From: Candidatus Latescibacterota bacterium
GTDB taxonomy: Bacteria; Latescibacterota; UBA2968
DNA: 39,692 nt
Reading direction: 5' to 3'
Assembly: GCA_022822565.1 (NCBI GenBank)
Contig: JAJEAX010000113.1
Coordinates: forward strand, 1-39,692
The position numbers and the translations under genes were made by a program. Under the pieces are notes generated by a model that did no database searches, was not told where the DNA came from, and worked only from the letters and a program-made list of their open reading frames with translations. Of this stretch, positions 8,335 to 17,902 are shown one piece after another. Positions within the stretch are counted from its first letter, which is position 1, and the number at the start of each line of letters is the position of its first letter.

Positions 8335-9519
8335 TTACCCCTCTGCCCCTTTGCGAAATGTCACCCGCACGAACTTCCCGCCCTCGTCTTGCACGATTTC
8401 TGGCTCAGTCCCGTTAAACTCCCGCATCGCTCTCCGCATGATGGGCCATCCGCGCCCTCGCTGTTCCATCAAACGTGCGACGAGCATAGCATTTGCCATC
8501 AACTCATTGCGGGATCGGGGATTGCCGCCCGAGCGAACATTCTCGACACGCATGTGATTTGGAAGCGTCCCTGGACTCGTCACATCAATGCGGTCGCGGA
8601 ATACTTCGAGCATCACCTTCGAACCCGTAATCGCGTAATCGCGGTGGACAACGGCGTTGACGATTGCCTCGCGCAGTGCCTTCTCGGGAATTAGCGGCGT
8701 CTCCTCTCGTTCAAGGCCATTGTAGCTCTCAGTCCATCCCAAACCTCGAACCCATCCGACTGACCGGCGTATTTGCTCTTCGAGACGTCCCTTCCCCTCG
8801 CCAACGAGAATAATATCCGACGCCCGATCCTCACCCAGATAGGCGACACACTCGACAAAAAAGTTGGTGGTCTGCGGATGCGCCTGCGGCTCTTTGCCAA
8901 ACGCCATCAATCCATAGACCGTAGGACGTAAAGCATTGTCGAATTCAATTAGAATACGTCTATTGCACAAATCATCAGCAATCTCAGGTTGCGGTTCCTC
9001 CTCTGTATCAAGACCCTGCTTATGCAGAAAGGCCCGAAACGCGTCGAGATCAATATCTTCCATATTCGCGGACGGAATAACCTGCTCTTCCGTCACAATA
9101 AAACCGAAGGTATTATACAACTCCTGGAGTTCGGTCGGAGACGGTTCCACACTGCTGCGTTCGCGCCGAATCCAAACGCGCCTTCGATAGTGAAGCGGCT
9201 CAAATCCTCGCTGGCGAGGTACCTCAATCCAATGCACCCATCCATTTGGATCATTGTACCGCCCACATCGCGCAGAAACCGGCGCACTACATCCCGAATG
9301 CAAAAAACTCGTCAGCCGTTCCTGCACCGCATCCGGATCCTCTCTCACCCCGACAACCGTTCCCTGGTCATCAACCCCCAGGATAATCAGCCCACCTTCC
9401 GCGTTGGCAAAGGCGCAAATCGCCCGACCGATTCCCGAAAACTCTATCAGGTCGCGTTTGAATTCAGTACTGCCATCCTCGCCCGCTTTGATGCGCCGCG
9501 CAATGTCATGCCATTCCAT
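8335..9519 (-). CDS. AlbA_2 (Schlafen-like) ATP-binding protein / putative transcriptional regulator
   Basis: STEFKRDLIEFSGIGRAICAFANAEGGLIILGVDDQGTVVGV is the AlbA_2 signature; ALREAIVNAVVHRDYAITGSKVMLEVFRDRIDVTSPG is the C-terminal COG2865-type motif. ATG at 9519 (MEWHDIARRI) preferred to 9624 in the track, because upstream codons overlap palindromic repeats. Confidence 0.85.
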   Translation of the reverse strand: MEWHDIARRIKAGEDGSTEFKRDLIEFSGIGRAICAFANAEGGLIILGVDDQGTVVGVREDPDAVQERLTSFLHSGCSAPVSARCGRYNDPNGWVHWIEVPRQRGFEPLHYRRRVWIRRERSSVEPSPTELQELYNTFGFIVTEEQVIPSANMEDIDLDAFRAFLHKQGLDTEEEPQPEIADDLCNRRILIEFDNALRPTVYGLMAFGKEPQAHPQTTNFFVECVAYLGEDRASDIILVGEGKGRLEEQIRRSVGWVRGLGWTESYNGLEREETPLIPEKALREAIVNAVVHRDYAITGSKVMLEVFRDRIDVTSPGTLPNHMRVENVRSGGNPRSRNELMANAMLVARLMEQRGRGWPIMRRAMREFNGTEPEIVQDEGGKFVRVTFRKGAEG

Positions 9520-9574
9520 AGCCCACCTCACTTCACACCGCCTTTTAAAACCCTCTGGATCGCGGCTAAGCATG

Positions 9575-9597
9575 CCCCTGCATGATTTAAGCAGGGG
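9575..9597. repeat. Hairpin cccctgc-N9-gcagggg
   Basis: Perfect 7-bp arms around atgatttaa, adjacent to the REP-like units. Confidence 0.6.
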
Positions 9598-9611
9598 ACC
9601 CTGCCGCGATG

Positions 9612-9667
9612 ACGGGCGAGGCATGCCTCGCCCCTACACAACGGGCGAAAGGTTTTTCGCCCCTACC
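9612..9667. repeat. Two tandem REP-like palindromic units
   Basis: acGGGCGAGGCATGCCTCGCCCctaca (20-nt perfect palindrome 9614-9633) then acGGGCGAAAGGTTTTTCGCCCctacc (9643-9662). Confidence 0.8.
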
Positions 9668-9690
9668 AACCACTTCACACTTCATACTTC

Positions 9691-12123
9691 TCACTTCCTA
9701 CGCCTTCTCCTATTCGTCGCCGGGTTTTCCGCGATAATTTTCTCGCAAGCCGCCTTCGTCAAAGACGACGCCTCCACGTCCTTTGGAATGCGGTAATTAT
9801 TTCCATCGTGTTTAATATAAGGACCATATCGCCCGGCAAGAACCTGAATCCCATCAAAATCGTGAATCACATTCTGCGACTGCCCGCCGCCCGACCCGCC
9901 CTGCATGAGTTTCTCGAGCGTCTCGCGGTCCAATGTCGCCGCATCCATCCCTCTGGGAATCTTGTAATTCTTCCCATCTTTGCGAATATAAGGCCCATAC
10001 CGTCCATTGAGCACCTGGAAATCGTCAAAATCCTGAATCACATTTTTGGCTTTGCGATCTTCCTCAGCCGCCGCGATCTCCAGCGCGCGATCCAGCGTCA
10101 CCTCAAACAGATCCTCGCCCTCTGGCAGGGAGAAAAAGTTGCGACCTATTCGCACATAGGGACCGTATCGACCCGTATTGACCTGCACCTCATCACCCGC
10201 ATCATTTTGCCCGAGTTTGCGCGGCAACTCAAAACACTTGAGCGCATCGGTCAATTCAATGTCACGAAAGCTCTGATCCGGTGGCAAAGATGCAAACAAA
10301 GGCTTTTCTTCTTCACCCGCACTACCAATCTGAACATAGGGACCATACTTCCCAAAACGCACACTCACCTCGCGCCCCGTATTGGGATCTTTCCCCAGAT
10401 TGCGCCCAATTTTATCAACCGACTTTTTGTCTTCCACCCGCTCATTAAACGGCGGATAAAACGCTTCTAACATCTCTTTCCATGAATTTTTACCCTGTGC
10501 AATCTCATCAAAATCGTCTTCGAGATGCGACGTAAAACCCAAATCGACAATATCGGGAAAATGCGCCATCAAAAAATCGTTCACCACCTCGCCGATATCT
10601 GTGGGTTTGAGTTTCTTATCTCGCGTGCGTTCCACATATTCCCGACTCTGAATGGTTGAAATCGTCGGCGAATAAGTCGAAGGCCGCCCAATACCTTCGC
10701 CCTCGAGCTTCTTCACCAGCGAAGCCTCGGTATAACGCGCGGGCGGTTTGGTAAACAACTGCTCCAAATGCAACTTCTCCAAATTGAGCACCTGCCCCTT
10801 TGCAACCTCTGGCAAAATCACATCTTTGTTGCTCACATCTGCCTCTGGATTATCGGACCCCTCGGCATAAACCCTCAAAAATCCGGGAAACAAAACGCGC
10901 TGCCCCTTTGCCTCAAAAACCAATTCGCCCGCTTCACCAGCCCGAATGCGAATCGTCGTATATGCAATGCGCGCATCGGCCATCTGCGTCGCCAACGTAC
11001 GCTTCCAGATCAAATCGTAAAGCCGAAATTGTCGGGGATCGAGATGTGCTTTAACCCGGTCGGGTTTAATCGACAAATCCGCCGGACGAATCGCCTCATG
11101 CGCTTCTTGTGCCCCCCTGGTCCTGTTGGCAAATCGCCGGGGACTCTCCACAGTGTAATCTCGGCCAAATTCCCGCGCAATCACCTCCCGAGCCTGATTC
11201 ACCGCCTGCTCGGCCAAATTCACCGAATCGGTACGCATATACGTAATCAAACCGCCGGTATATCCGGGAATTTCAAAATTGCCCTCGTAAAGCTGTTGTG
11301 CAACCCGCATTGTCTGAGACACGGAAAAACTCAGTTTGCGAGACGCCTCTTGTTGCAGCGTCGATGTCGTAAACGGAGGCACGGGCCGCCGCACACCCTC
11401 GCGCTCGACCACCTCTGCCACGACGAATTGCCCCTTCAGCGCACTCGCTTCAATAGCTTTGGCCTCGGCTTCATTTTTCACAGACGCTTTTTTGCCATTT
11501 TGCCGCGTCAATTCAGCCTGAAATTTGGGATCCTTAAAATCGGATTTAATCTTCCAATACTCCTCTGGCTTAAACGCCCGAATCTCCCGCTCCCGATCGA
11601 CAATAATCCGCACCGCCACACTCTGTACGCGCCCGGCTGACAATCCCCCCTTTACCTTTCGCCACAACAAAGGCGACAACTGATATCCCACAGCGCGATC
11701 CAGAATGCGACGCGCCTGTTGGGCATCGACCAGATTTTGATCCAGTTCGCGCGGATTTTCAAGCGCGTGCAAAATCGCAGATTGGGTAATCTCGTGGAAC
11801 ACAATCCGCTTAATGGGCTGATTCTTGAGCTTGAGCGCAGAAATCAGATGCCACGAAATAGATTCCCCTTCGCGGTCTTCATCTGTCGCCAGATACACAG
11901 TCGTATCTTTTTCAATATCTTTCTTTAGCGCCTGAATCACACTGCGCTTGTCTTGTGATACGACGTATTTGGGATCAAAACTCTCTACATCAAAGCCCAA
12001 TTCGCGTGCGGGAAGATCGCGCACATGCCCCATAGAAGCGGCGACTTTGTAGTCCTTGCCCACAAATCGAGAAATTGTCCGTGCTTTGGCAGGTGATTCG
12101 ACAATAATCAAATTTTTCGCCAT
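9691..12123 (-). CDS. topA: DNA topoisomerase I
   Basis: MAKNLIIVESPAKARTISRFVG, TDEDREGESISWHL, GYTGGLITYMRTDS; several C-terminal GRYGPYIRKDGKNYKIP repeats. ATG at 12123 preferred to 12141. Confidence 0.97.
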   Translation of the reverse strand: MAKNLIIVESPAKARTISRFVGKDYKVAASMGHVRDLPARELGFDVESFDPKYVVSQDKRSVIQALKKDIEKDTTVYLATDEDREGESISWHLISALKLKNQPIKRIVFHEITQSAILHALENPRELDQNLVDAQQARRILDRAVGYQLSPLLWRKVKGGLSAGRVQSVAVRIIVDREREIRAFKPEEYWKIKSDFKDPKFQAELTRQNGKKASVKNEAEAKAIEASALKGQFVVAEVVEREGVRRPVPPFTTSTLQQEASRKLSFSVSQTMRVAQQLYEGNFEIPGYTGGLITYMRTDSVNLAEQAVNQAREVIAREFGRDYTVESPRRFANRTRGAQEAHEAIRPADLSIKPDRVKAHLDPRQFRLYDLIWKRTLATQMADARIAYTTIRIRAGEAGELVFEAKGQRVLFPGFLRVYAEGSDNPEADVSNKDVILPEVAKGQVLNLEKLHLEQLFTKPPARYTEASLVKKLEGEGIGRPSTYSPTISTIQSREYVERTRDKKLKPTDIGEVVNDFLMAHFPDIVDLGFTSHLEDDFDEIAQGKNSWKEMLEAFYPPFNERVEDKKSVDKIGRNLGKDPNTGREVSVRFGKYGPYVQIGSAGEEEKPLFASLPPDQSFRDIELTDALKCFELPRKLGQNDAGDEVQVNTGRYGPYVRIGRNFFSLPEGEDLFEVTLDRALEIAAAEEDRKAKNVIQDFDDFQVLNGRYGPYIRKDGKNYKIPRGMDAATLDRETLEKLMQGGSGGGQSQNVIHDFDGIQVLAGRYGPYIKHDGNNYRIPKDVEASSLTKAACEKIIAENPATNRRRRRK

Positions 12124-12215
12124 CAAAACGTCCTTTGTCATTCAAATGAAGTAAGGGCGGTGCTTCTCTACTCGCCCACTGCAATTCAAAAAAATACGCG
12201 CACCAATTACAAAAG

Positions 12216-14276
12216 TCAAGGTTGCGTCCCTCGGCTCGTGCGTGCAGACTGTGCAATGAGCATCTCTGCACCCATCGCCATCAAGGCCAACAACAACACC
12301 CATCGCCAAAGCTCCCGACCGTGCCTCTGGGAAAGAATTGCCGCCTTCAAATCGGCCTTGCCATCCACAACGCGCAAACGGTCTTTGCCAAACAGAGCCT
12401 CGAGGCGCGCCATCGGAACCGGGGTCAAATCGGGTTCGCGGTCATCGGTCTGAACGGCAAAGCGATCAGAGACGCGCTCGCGCGCAAAAATCTCCCACAG
12501 CCCTGGCGCATCCACTACCCCAACCGGCCACACCGATTGCAAGCCTCGTTGTTGAGGCCAAATTGTTCTGGGTTCTCCACCCGGCGCCCGCAGCACAGCT
12601 TCAGAAGCATTTTCTCGCCGCATATCTCTGTACACAACCTGACCGACGCGATAGTCAGATCGACCAAACGCCCCAGCCGCCAGATATCCGCTCAGGCGAT
12701 GCACAAATGGAACAAAAAAGCCGGAAAGTGGCGCGTCATTCCATCCCAAATCCGCACTCACCGAAGACGCGAACAGCACGACGCGCCCATTGCCCTTGCG
12801 CGCTTCGAGAAGCGCGGGTGCCCCCGAAGTAAAGAACAACACAGATTGTGCATTTTGCGCGGGCAACACCCGATAAGAAACAAAAAAACGCGGGCTTTGA
12901 AATGCCCCTTTAAGTTCCAGACCCGACAGCATGGGATGATCGGGCAAAACCGTCTGTAAAGCCTGATACGCACCTGACAACGCACCCCGCGTACCGAGTA
13001 ATTTAGCGGGAAAAAGCGCGGGCAACACATGCTCATTATAATATCGGACATCTATTTGATCCCCTAAAAAAATAGCCAGCCCAACCCCGCGAGATATCCG
13101 ATTTTGCAAAACGGCAATCGCACCTGTAGAAAGCCGCGCAACATTGCACAAAAAAACCACATCAATATCTTCCAACACCTGATCTGATACGCGCTCGGGT
13201 TTAACCTGCACCACCTCGCTTGAGACAACGGACAAAGCCTCTGCGAGATAGTAAGACTCGCGGGACGCATCCCCCACCAGCAAAATGCGGACGCGCTCTG
13301 GAACGCGCAACACTGTCACGCACTTGTTATCGGCCTCGAGATCATCTTCTCCTATTTCCACACGCAGGGCAACATCCCCCCCTGTTTTGGGCACAAACGA
13401 CGTATGCAATTTGCGACGCCCGCCCGCAGGCACATGGGCAATATCCTGGCCAATGCGCCGACCATCTAAAAATATCTGCACAGGCACATCGCCTCGATTT
13501 GCCACGCCGTAATTGATCAGTTCGATCCCCAGCGCGGTTGAACGCCCGACCTCTGGAGAAGTCGTATTGATCTGCCCAATGCCGATATTGGCAACTTGCG
13601 AAGGCCGCTCGGAAATAATGTACACCGAGACATCGGCCAAATTAGACAGTGTATCGGGCAAATTCATCCATCCATTATAAGCGCGATCCGTCACGAGATA
13701 CAACTCGCGGTTGGGCATCTGTGACCCGGACAAATGCGACAAAGCCAATTGCAATCCCGCCTCAAAATCTGTACTGCCAAAACCGGGTTGTAGCGTATCC
13801 ATAAGCAGCCGCAGCCGCTCTGGCGAAGTCACATCGACCTCCTCAACGTCATTGTCAATCAGCGCTATACGCACATCGTCGCGCTCATCAAACAGGGACA
13901 ACAGAGCCTGCACCCTGCGAAGCGCCCGCTCAAACAACGTACCTTCTGCTGTGCGATATTGCATACTCAACGAACGATCGAGCAAAATAAACGCCGACGT
14001 TCCCGCATCGCCCACCTGCTCGCTACCCCCACTCAAAGTCGGACGCGCAAAAGCCAGCACCAGCAAAACAATGAGCAGAGTTCGCAAAATGAGCAATGCG
14101 AGATGCTTTAATTTTAGCCGTCGCATGCGGTCGTGCTGGAGTCTTTGCAAAAGTGCCACATTTGAAAACGAAACCGTTACCGTACGACGCCGATTCAACA
14201 AATGAATCACAAGCGGCAACAGCGCCGCCCACAAACCGTGCAACAGCATTGGATTTGTAAATGAAATACCGAACAT
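12216..14276 (-). CDS. BatA N-terminal / VWA-domain membrane protein
   Basis: MLLHGLWAALLPLVIHLLNRRRTVTVSFSNVALLQRLQHDRMRRLKLKHLALLILRTLLIVLLVLAFARPTL (BatA N-terminal double TM) followed by AFILLDRSLSMQYRT VWA region and C-terminal TM. Confidence 0.85.
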   Translation of the reverse strand: MFGISFTNPMLLHGLWAALLPLVIHLLNRRRTVTVSFSNVALLQRLQHDRMRRLKLKHLALLILRTLLIVLLVLAFARPTLSGGSEQVGDAGTSAFILLDRSLSMQYRTAEGTLFERALRRVQALLSLFDERDDVRIALIDNDVEEVDVTSPERLRLLMDTLQPGFGSTDFEAGLQLALSHLSGSQMPNRELYLVTDRAYNGWMNLPDTLSNLADVSVYIISERPSQVANIGIGQINTTSPEVGRSTALGIELINYGVANRGDVPVQIFLDGRRIGQDIAHVPAGGRRKLHTSFVPKTGGDVALRVEIGEDDLEADNKCVTVLRVPERVRILLVGDASRESYYLAEALSVVSSEVVQVKPERVSDQVLEDIDVVFLCNVARLSTGAIAVLQNRISRGVGLAIFLGDQIDVRYYNEHVLPALFPAKLLGTRGALSGAYQALQTVLPDHPMLSGLELKGAFQSPRFFVSYRVLPAQNAQSVLFFTSGAPALLEARKGNGRVVLFASSVSADLGWNDAPLSGFFVPFVHRLSGYLAAGAFGRSDYRVGQVVYRDMRRENASEAVLRAPGGEPRTIWPQQRGLQSVWPVGVVDAPGLWEIFARERVSDRFAVQTDDREPDLTPVPMARLEALFGKDRLRVVDGKADLKAAILSQRHGRELWRWVLLLALMAMGAEMLIAQSARTSRGTQP

Positions 14277-14286
14277 AAAAAACGCT

Positions 14287-14319
14287 CAAATAAAAAAACC
14301 TGCTTTGCAGAAAAGCAGG
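14287..14319 (-). terminator. Rho-independent terminator of the PTS IIA gene
   Basis: Minus strand CCTGCTTTTCTGCAAAGCAGGTTTTTTTATTT: 7-bp stem (14299-14305 / 14313-14319) plus T-run. Confidence 0.8.
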
Positions 14320-14345
14320 CATTGGGAAAAATCTTATAATATTTA

Positions 14346-14807
14346 TTAGTGTTTCTTATCCTCTGCCGCAATAATCGCCAGAGCCTCCTCGCGATTTCTA
14401 ATGCTAATCAAACGCTGTCTAAAATCTTCTCCTTTGAGCACTCTTGATATACGCGCTAAGGCTTTAATATGCGGTCCCGAAACATCCAGAGGCGAGACCA
14501 GAAGAAAAAAAATGTAGGTCTTTTTGCCATCTAAAGCATTAAAATTGATACCTTCTGACTTGATGCCCAACACACCGCCCAACGTCGTGGCATATTCCGA
14601 CTTCCCATGGGGAATGGCAATACCGTGCCCAATACCCGTACTCATAATGTCTTCGCGGTCCAAAACCGCCTGGAGTACCTTATCTCGGTCAGTAATTTTA
14701 TCGCCTACTTCGAGTTCATTAACAAGCTCTTCGAGAATTTCCCGCTTGTTATCCCCCTTAAGCCCGATAATGACCGACTTGCCCGACAGAATCTCTATCA
14801 ACGTCAT
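14346..14807 (-). CDS. PTS sugar transporter subunit IIA (EIIA-Ntr/PtsN-like)
   Basis: MTLIEILSGKSVIIGLKGDNKREILEELV..., STGIGHGIAIPHGKSEY with active-site His, ALARISRVLKGEDFRQRLI. ATG at 14807 preferred to 14855. Confidence 0.9.
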   Translation of the reverse strand: MTLIEILSGKSVIIGLKGDNKREILEELVNELEVGDKITDRDKVLQAVLDREDIMSTGIGHGIAIPHGKSEYATTLGGVLGIKSEGINFNALDGKKTYIFFLLVSPLDVSGPHIKALARISRVLKGEDFRQRLISIRNREEALAIIAAEDKKH

Positions 14808-14872
14808 AAATGCCCTTTCATTTGAGTGAGAGCATAGACATCCCTGCCTGCACACACATCGCTTTTAGACGG

Positions 14873-14901
14873 AAAATAAAACGCCCTTTCAACTAAGTCA
14901 A
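14873..14901 (-). promoter_or_regulatory. Putative sigma-70-like promoter of the PTS IIA gene
   Basis: Minus strand TTGACT-N17-TATTTT. Confidence 0.4.
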
Positions 14902-15045
14902 GAAAATTAGATATATTTATACCTTTACAGCCTTATAAGTCGCAAAAGTCATTGAGAAATTCGACAAAAGTTTTTAAAGTGTAAAAGAAACCAAAAACCC
15001 AAACAAACGTGTAAAAACTACCACGGCACTTACTAAGGATTATCC

Positions 15046-17349
15046 ATGCACACAGTCCTCTACTCAACCATCTATCTGCTCCTCATCAGTTTTGCAAGCA
15101 CGGGATTCGCGCAAAACCGCGACCTCCTCGACGTCATCAATCAATTGAAAGCAGACCTGACCACCGCGTCTGATTCGTCGGCGAGCTATGCGCGCATGGG
15201 CCTGCTCTATTTGCGCCTTGAAGAAGCCGATAGCGCCGAAGCAGCCTTTCAAAACGCGCTCGCTTTGCGCCCCGACCTCGCAATTGCCCACACGGGCCTG
15301 GGCCGCGTGTATCAAAACCTGCGCAACAAACCCGACCGCGCGCTGTCACACTACGAAAAAGCAGTCGCCATCGACACCACAGACGCGGACGCCCACGACC
15401 ACCTCATCAAAACCTTGCTCGCACTCGAAGATACCGGAAGCCGCGCGCGAAAAGCGGCCTCACAAACCATTGCGCGATTTCCCGACCGGGCTTCGCCCTA
15501 TCTCCTGCTCGCTCGCGCCCATCGCGAAGAAGGCAGCGCGCATCAGGTCGCGCTATACTACTACAAAAAATACCTCGAGCGCAACCCCGAAGACCACGAA
15601 ACCGCATACCAATTTGCCTACGCGCTATACGAAGCCAAAGAATACCGCGACCTCGAAGATATCACATCGCGCATGCGAGATCCCCGCGCACTGCCATTGC
15701 TCGCCCAGGCCCTCATACAAAGACGCGACCACGAAGGCGCACTAACGGCATTTCAACGCTATATCGAGACCTTATCCAAAGAAGAACAGCCTCTCTTTGA
15801 CGACATCTCTTATATCGGCTCAAAAGCCGAAGCGCGCGCTTACCGCCTCGCGTCGGCCTCGGATGACAAAACACAACGCGAGCGTTTTCTCACACGCTTT
15901 TGGTTGCAAAAAGATCCCTTTAAAACCTCGGGAGGCGCATTGCGCCGAGCCGAACACTACCGCAGGGTATGGCATGCGCGAACCCATTTTGGCAAAAAGT
16001 GGCCGTGGGATCGCCGAGGAGAAATCTACATCCGGTATGGCAAACCCGACTACATCTCTACCTCTCGCAAACTCAATGCCATCGTACCACTCGATATACA
16101 GCGCCTTCAAGAACAAAGAGCGTATGCGATTTACGGCGATGCGGGCATTGAGGCAAACTTCGTCGGTCCCGTCTATCCGATTCGCACTATGGAGCAAGGT
16201 GGCATAGGTCGCGTGGGCGATATGGGCTTTACCGACTACCGCCCCGTCACAACGACCAGCGGTTGGACCTCTGTACCCTGGGAAGTGTGGGTATATAAAA
16301 ACCTCGGACAGGGCGCAGAATTTACATTTACCGATGAATTTCTGGGTGGAAACTACGATTTTGCCCCCGTCCCGTCGCTAACCGAAGAAGACCTCGCCAA
16401 TGCCGAATCCTCCGGGCGCTCGTACATGAGCGTTATTCAGCGCCTCAACGAATTTAACCCCGCCACCCTCGCCCAATCGCTCGCCGCAATAGAACCCGAA
16501 TTGTACAGCATAGAAGCACTTGACCCCCTCGACTTTTACTTCGATACCCTCACCTTCAGGGGACCGGAGAACAAAACCGAATTGCAGGTCATATTTGGCC
16601 TGCCTTTAGACAATGTGGCCCTGCCCACAGATCCGGACACCACTGTAGTCGTCGAACGCCGCACCGCGCTTATCTACCCTCGCGCCCTCAATTTTCAGAA
16701 CACCAAAAGCGCATTGGCCATCGACATCACCGATGATATTCGAGACCGGGGTTTACAAGCCCTCAGCGGCGTGCATCACATTGCCGAACCCGGGGAATAT
16801 GAACTGGCCGTTGAAGCGTGGCGTCAAAATACCAACCGCGTTGGCGCATATCGTCAGCCCGATCTTCGCCTGCCCAACTATCACGATAAAAGCCTTATGA
16901 TGATGAGCGACATCCAGATCGCCTCCCTCATCATCGAAGCGGATCGCGCACCCGACACATCCTTTGTGCGCGGCAACCTCTACATTCAGCCACAGCCCTC
17001 GGCAACCTTTGTCCCCGGCATGCCCATGTACGTTTACTTTGAAATCTACAACCTCAAACGCGACGAATTTGGACAGACGCGATACACCATATCCTACGAA
17101 GTGCAAAAACGCCAGGAAACCGGTTTCGCACTCGTATCCCTCCTCGCCAAATTGGGCAAAAAAAATACCGAGGCCGTTGGCCTCAGCTTTGATCAAGTCG
17201 GTACAAACCCCGACGAAAACACCTATCTCGAAATGCCCCTTACCAACCTCGCGCCCGGACGCTATACCCTCAAACTCACAATCACAGACAAAAACGCCGA
17301 CCAGACCACAAAAAAAGATGCTGTCTTCTTTGTACCAGGCACCCGATAA
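15046..17349 (+). CDS. GWxTD-domain protein with N-terminal signal peptide and TPR repeats
   Basis: Signal MHTVLYSTIYLLLISFASTGFAQ; TPR-like YARMGLLYLRLEEADSAEAAFQNALALRPDLAIAHTGLGRVYQN; FWLQKDPF...EHYRRVWHARTHFGKKWPWDRRGEIYIRYGKPDYI typical of GWxTD proteins. Confidence 0.85.
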   Translation: MHTVLYSTIYLLLISFASTGFAQNRDLLDVINQLKADLTTASDSSASYARMGLLYLRLEEADSAEAAFQNALALRPDLAIAHTGLGRVYQNLRNKPDRALSHYEKAVAIDTTDADAHDHLIKTLLALEDTGSRARKAASQTIARFPDRASPYLLLARAHREEGSAHQVALYYYKKYLERNPEDHETAYQFAYALYEAKEYRDLEDITSRMRDPRALPLLAQALIQRRDHEGALTAFQRYIETLSKEEQPLFDDISYIGSKAEARAYRLASASDDKTQRERFLTRFWLQKDPFKTSGGALRRAEHYRRVWHARTHFGKKWPWDRRGEIYIRYGKPDYISTSRKLNAIVPLDIQRLQEQRAYAIYGDAGIEANFVGPVYPIRTMEQGGIGRVGDMGFTDYRPVTTTSGWTSVPWEVWVYKNLGQGAEFTFTDEFLGGNYDFAPVPSLTEEDLANAESSGRSYMSVIQRLNEFNPATLAQSLAAIEPELYSIEALDPLDFYFDTLTFRGPENKTELQVIFGLPLDNVALPTDPDTTVVVERRTALIYPRALNFQNTKSALAIDITDDIRDRGLQALSGVHHIAEPGEYELAVEAWRQNTNRVGAYRQPDLRLPNYHDKSLMMMSDIQIASLIIEADRAPDTSFVRGNLYIQPQPSATFVPGMPMYVYFEIYNLKRDEFGQTRYTISYEVQKRQETGFALVSLLAKLGKKNTEAVGLSFDQVGTNPDENTYLEMPLTNLAPGRYTLKLTITDKNADQTTKKDAVFFVPGTR

Positions 17350-17352
17350 TTT

Positions 17353-17883
17353 TCACCTCGTTCTAATCACATACGTCTCTGCCACGCGATCGTGAATCCC
17401 CTGACCATCGGGATGGCGGCGCGCCATGTGAATCAACACCAGCCAGCCCACCGTACCGATCACCATTGCAGTCGATGAAGCCACTGCCGATTGCGCATCA
17501 ACTTCAACGGTATCCATCACTTCTCCATCCGCGGGGCCCTGATACACCTCCTCTGGCGTCAACAGGGCCATCACAACAAACAGCACAAAAACCGGCGACC
17601 ACTTCACCACCGCACGTCGAAACGTCTGCACGTAATTCAACCCGCCACCGTGAGCATCAATCACGCGCAATCCCAACAACATCTTGCCCGGCGTCTGGCC
17701 CATAAGCCCCACAAATATCGCGGAATACACCAAAATAAAAATAAAATCCACCATCCACACGCCCGCAGGCGACAGCAGCATATTGCGCAGAACCACCGTC
17801 AGCACCAGGTGTAAAATCACAAAATCCAACACCGTTGCCAACAGACGCCGTCCTATCCCGGCGATTTCGCTTTGCATCAACAT
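17353..17883 (-). CDS. RDD family membrane protein
   Basis: IAGIGRRLLATVLDFVILHLVLTVVL, GQTPGKMLLGLRVIDAHGGGLNYVQTFRRAVVKW. Confidence 0.85.
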   Translation of the reverse strand: MLMQSEIAGIGRRLLATVLDFVILHLVLTVVLRNMLLSPAGVWMVDFIFILVYSAIFVGLMGQTPGKMLLGLRVIDAHGGGLNYVQTFRRAVVKWSPVFVLFVVMALLTPEEVYQGPADGEVMDTVEVDAQSAVASSTAMVIGTVGWLVLIHMARRHPDGQGIHDRVAETYVIRTR

Positions 17884-17902
17884 ATCTTCACCTTATCCCT
17901 AT

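Noticed and set aside
9691-10400. Internal repeats in the 3' part of topA
   Set aside because: Explained by the known C-terminal topoisomerase I repeat units (GRYGPY); not novel.
10768-11640. 290-aa plus-strand ORF (and 9808..10470)
   Set aside because: Antisense to topA; no recognisable domain.
12154-12166. Shared 12-mer ggcggtgcttct also near 19866
   Set aside because: Too short and without structural context to claim a repeat family from two copies.
14811-14900. Repeated gccctttca boxes upstream of the PTS IIA gene
   Set aside because: One overlaps the ribosome-binding site and the other the promoter spacer; similarity is short and may be incidental.
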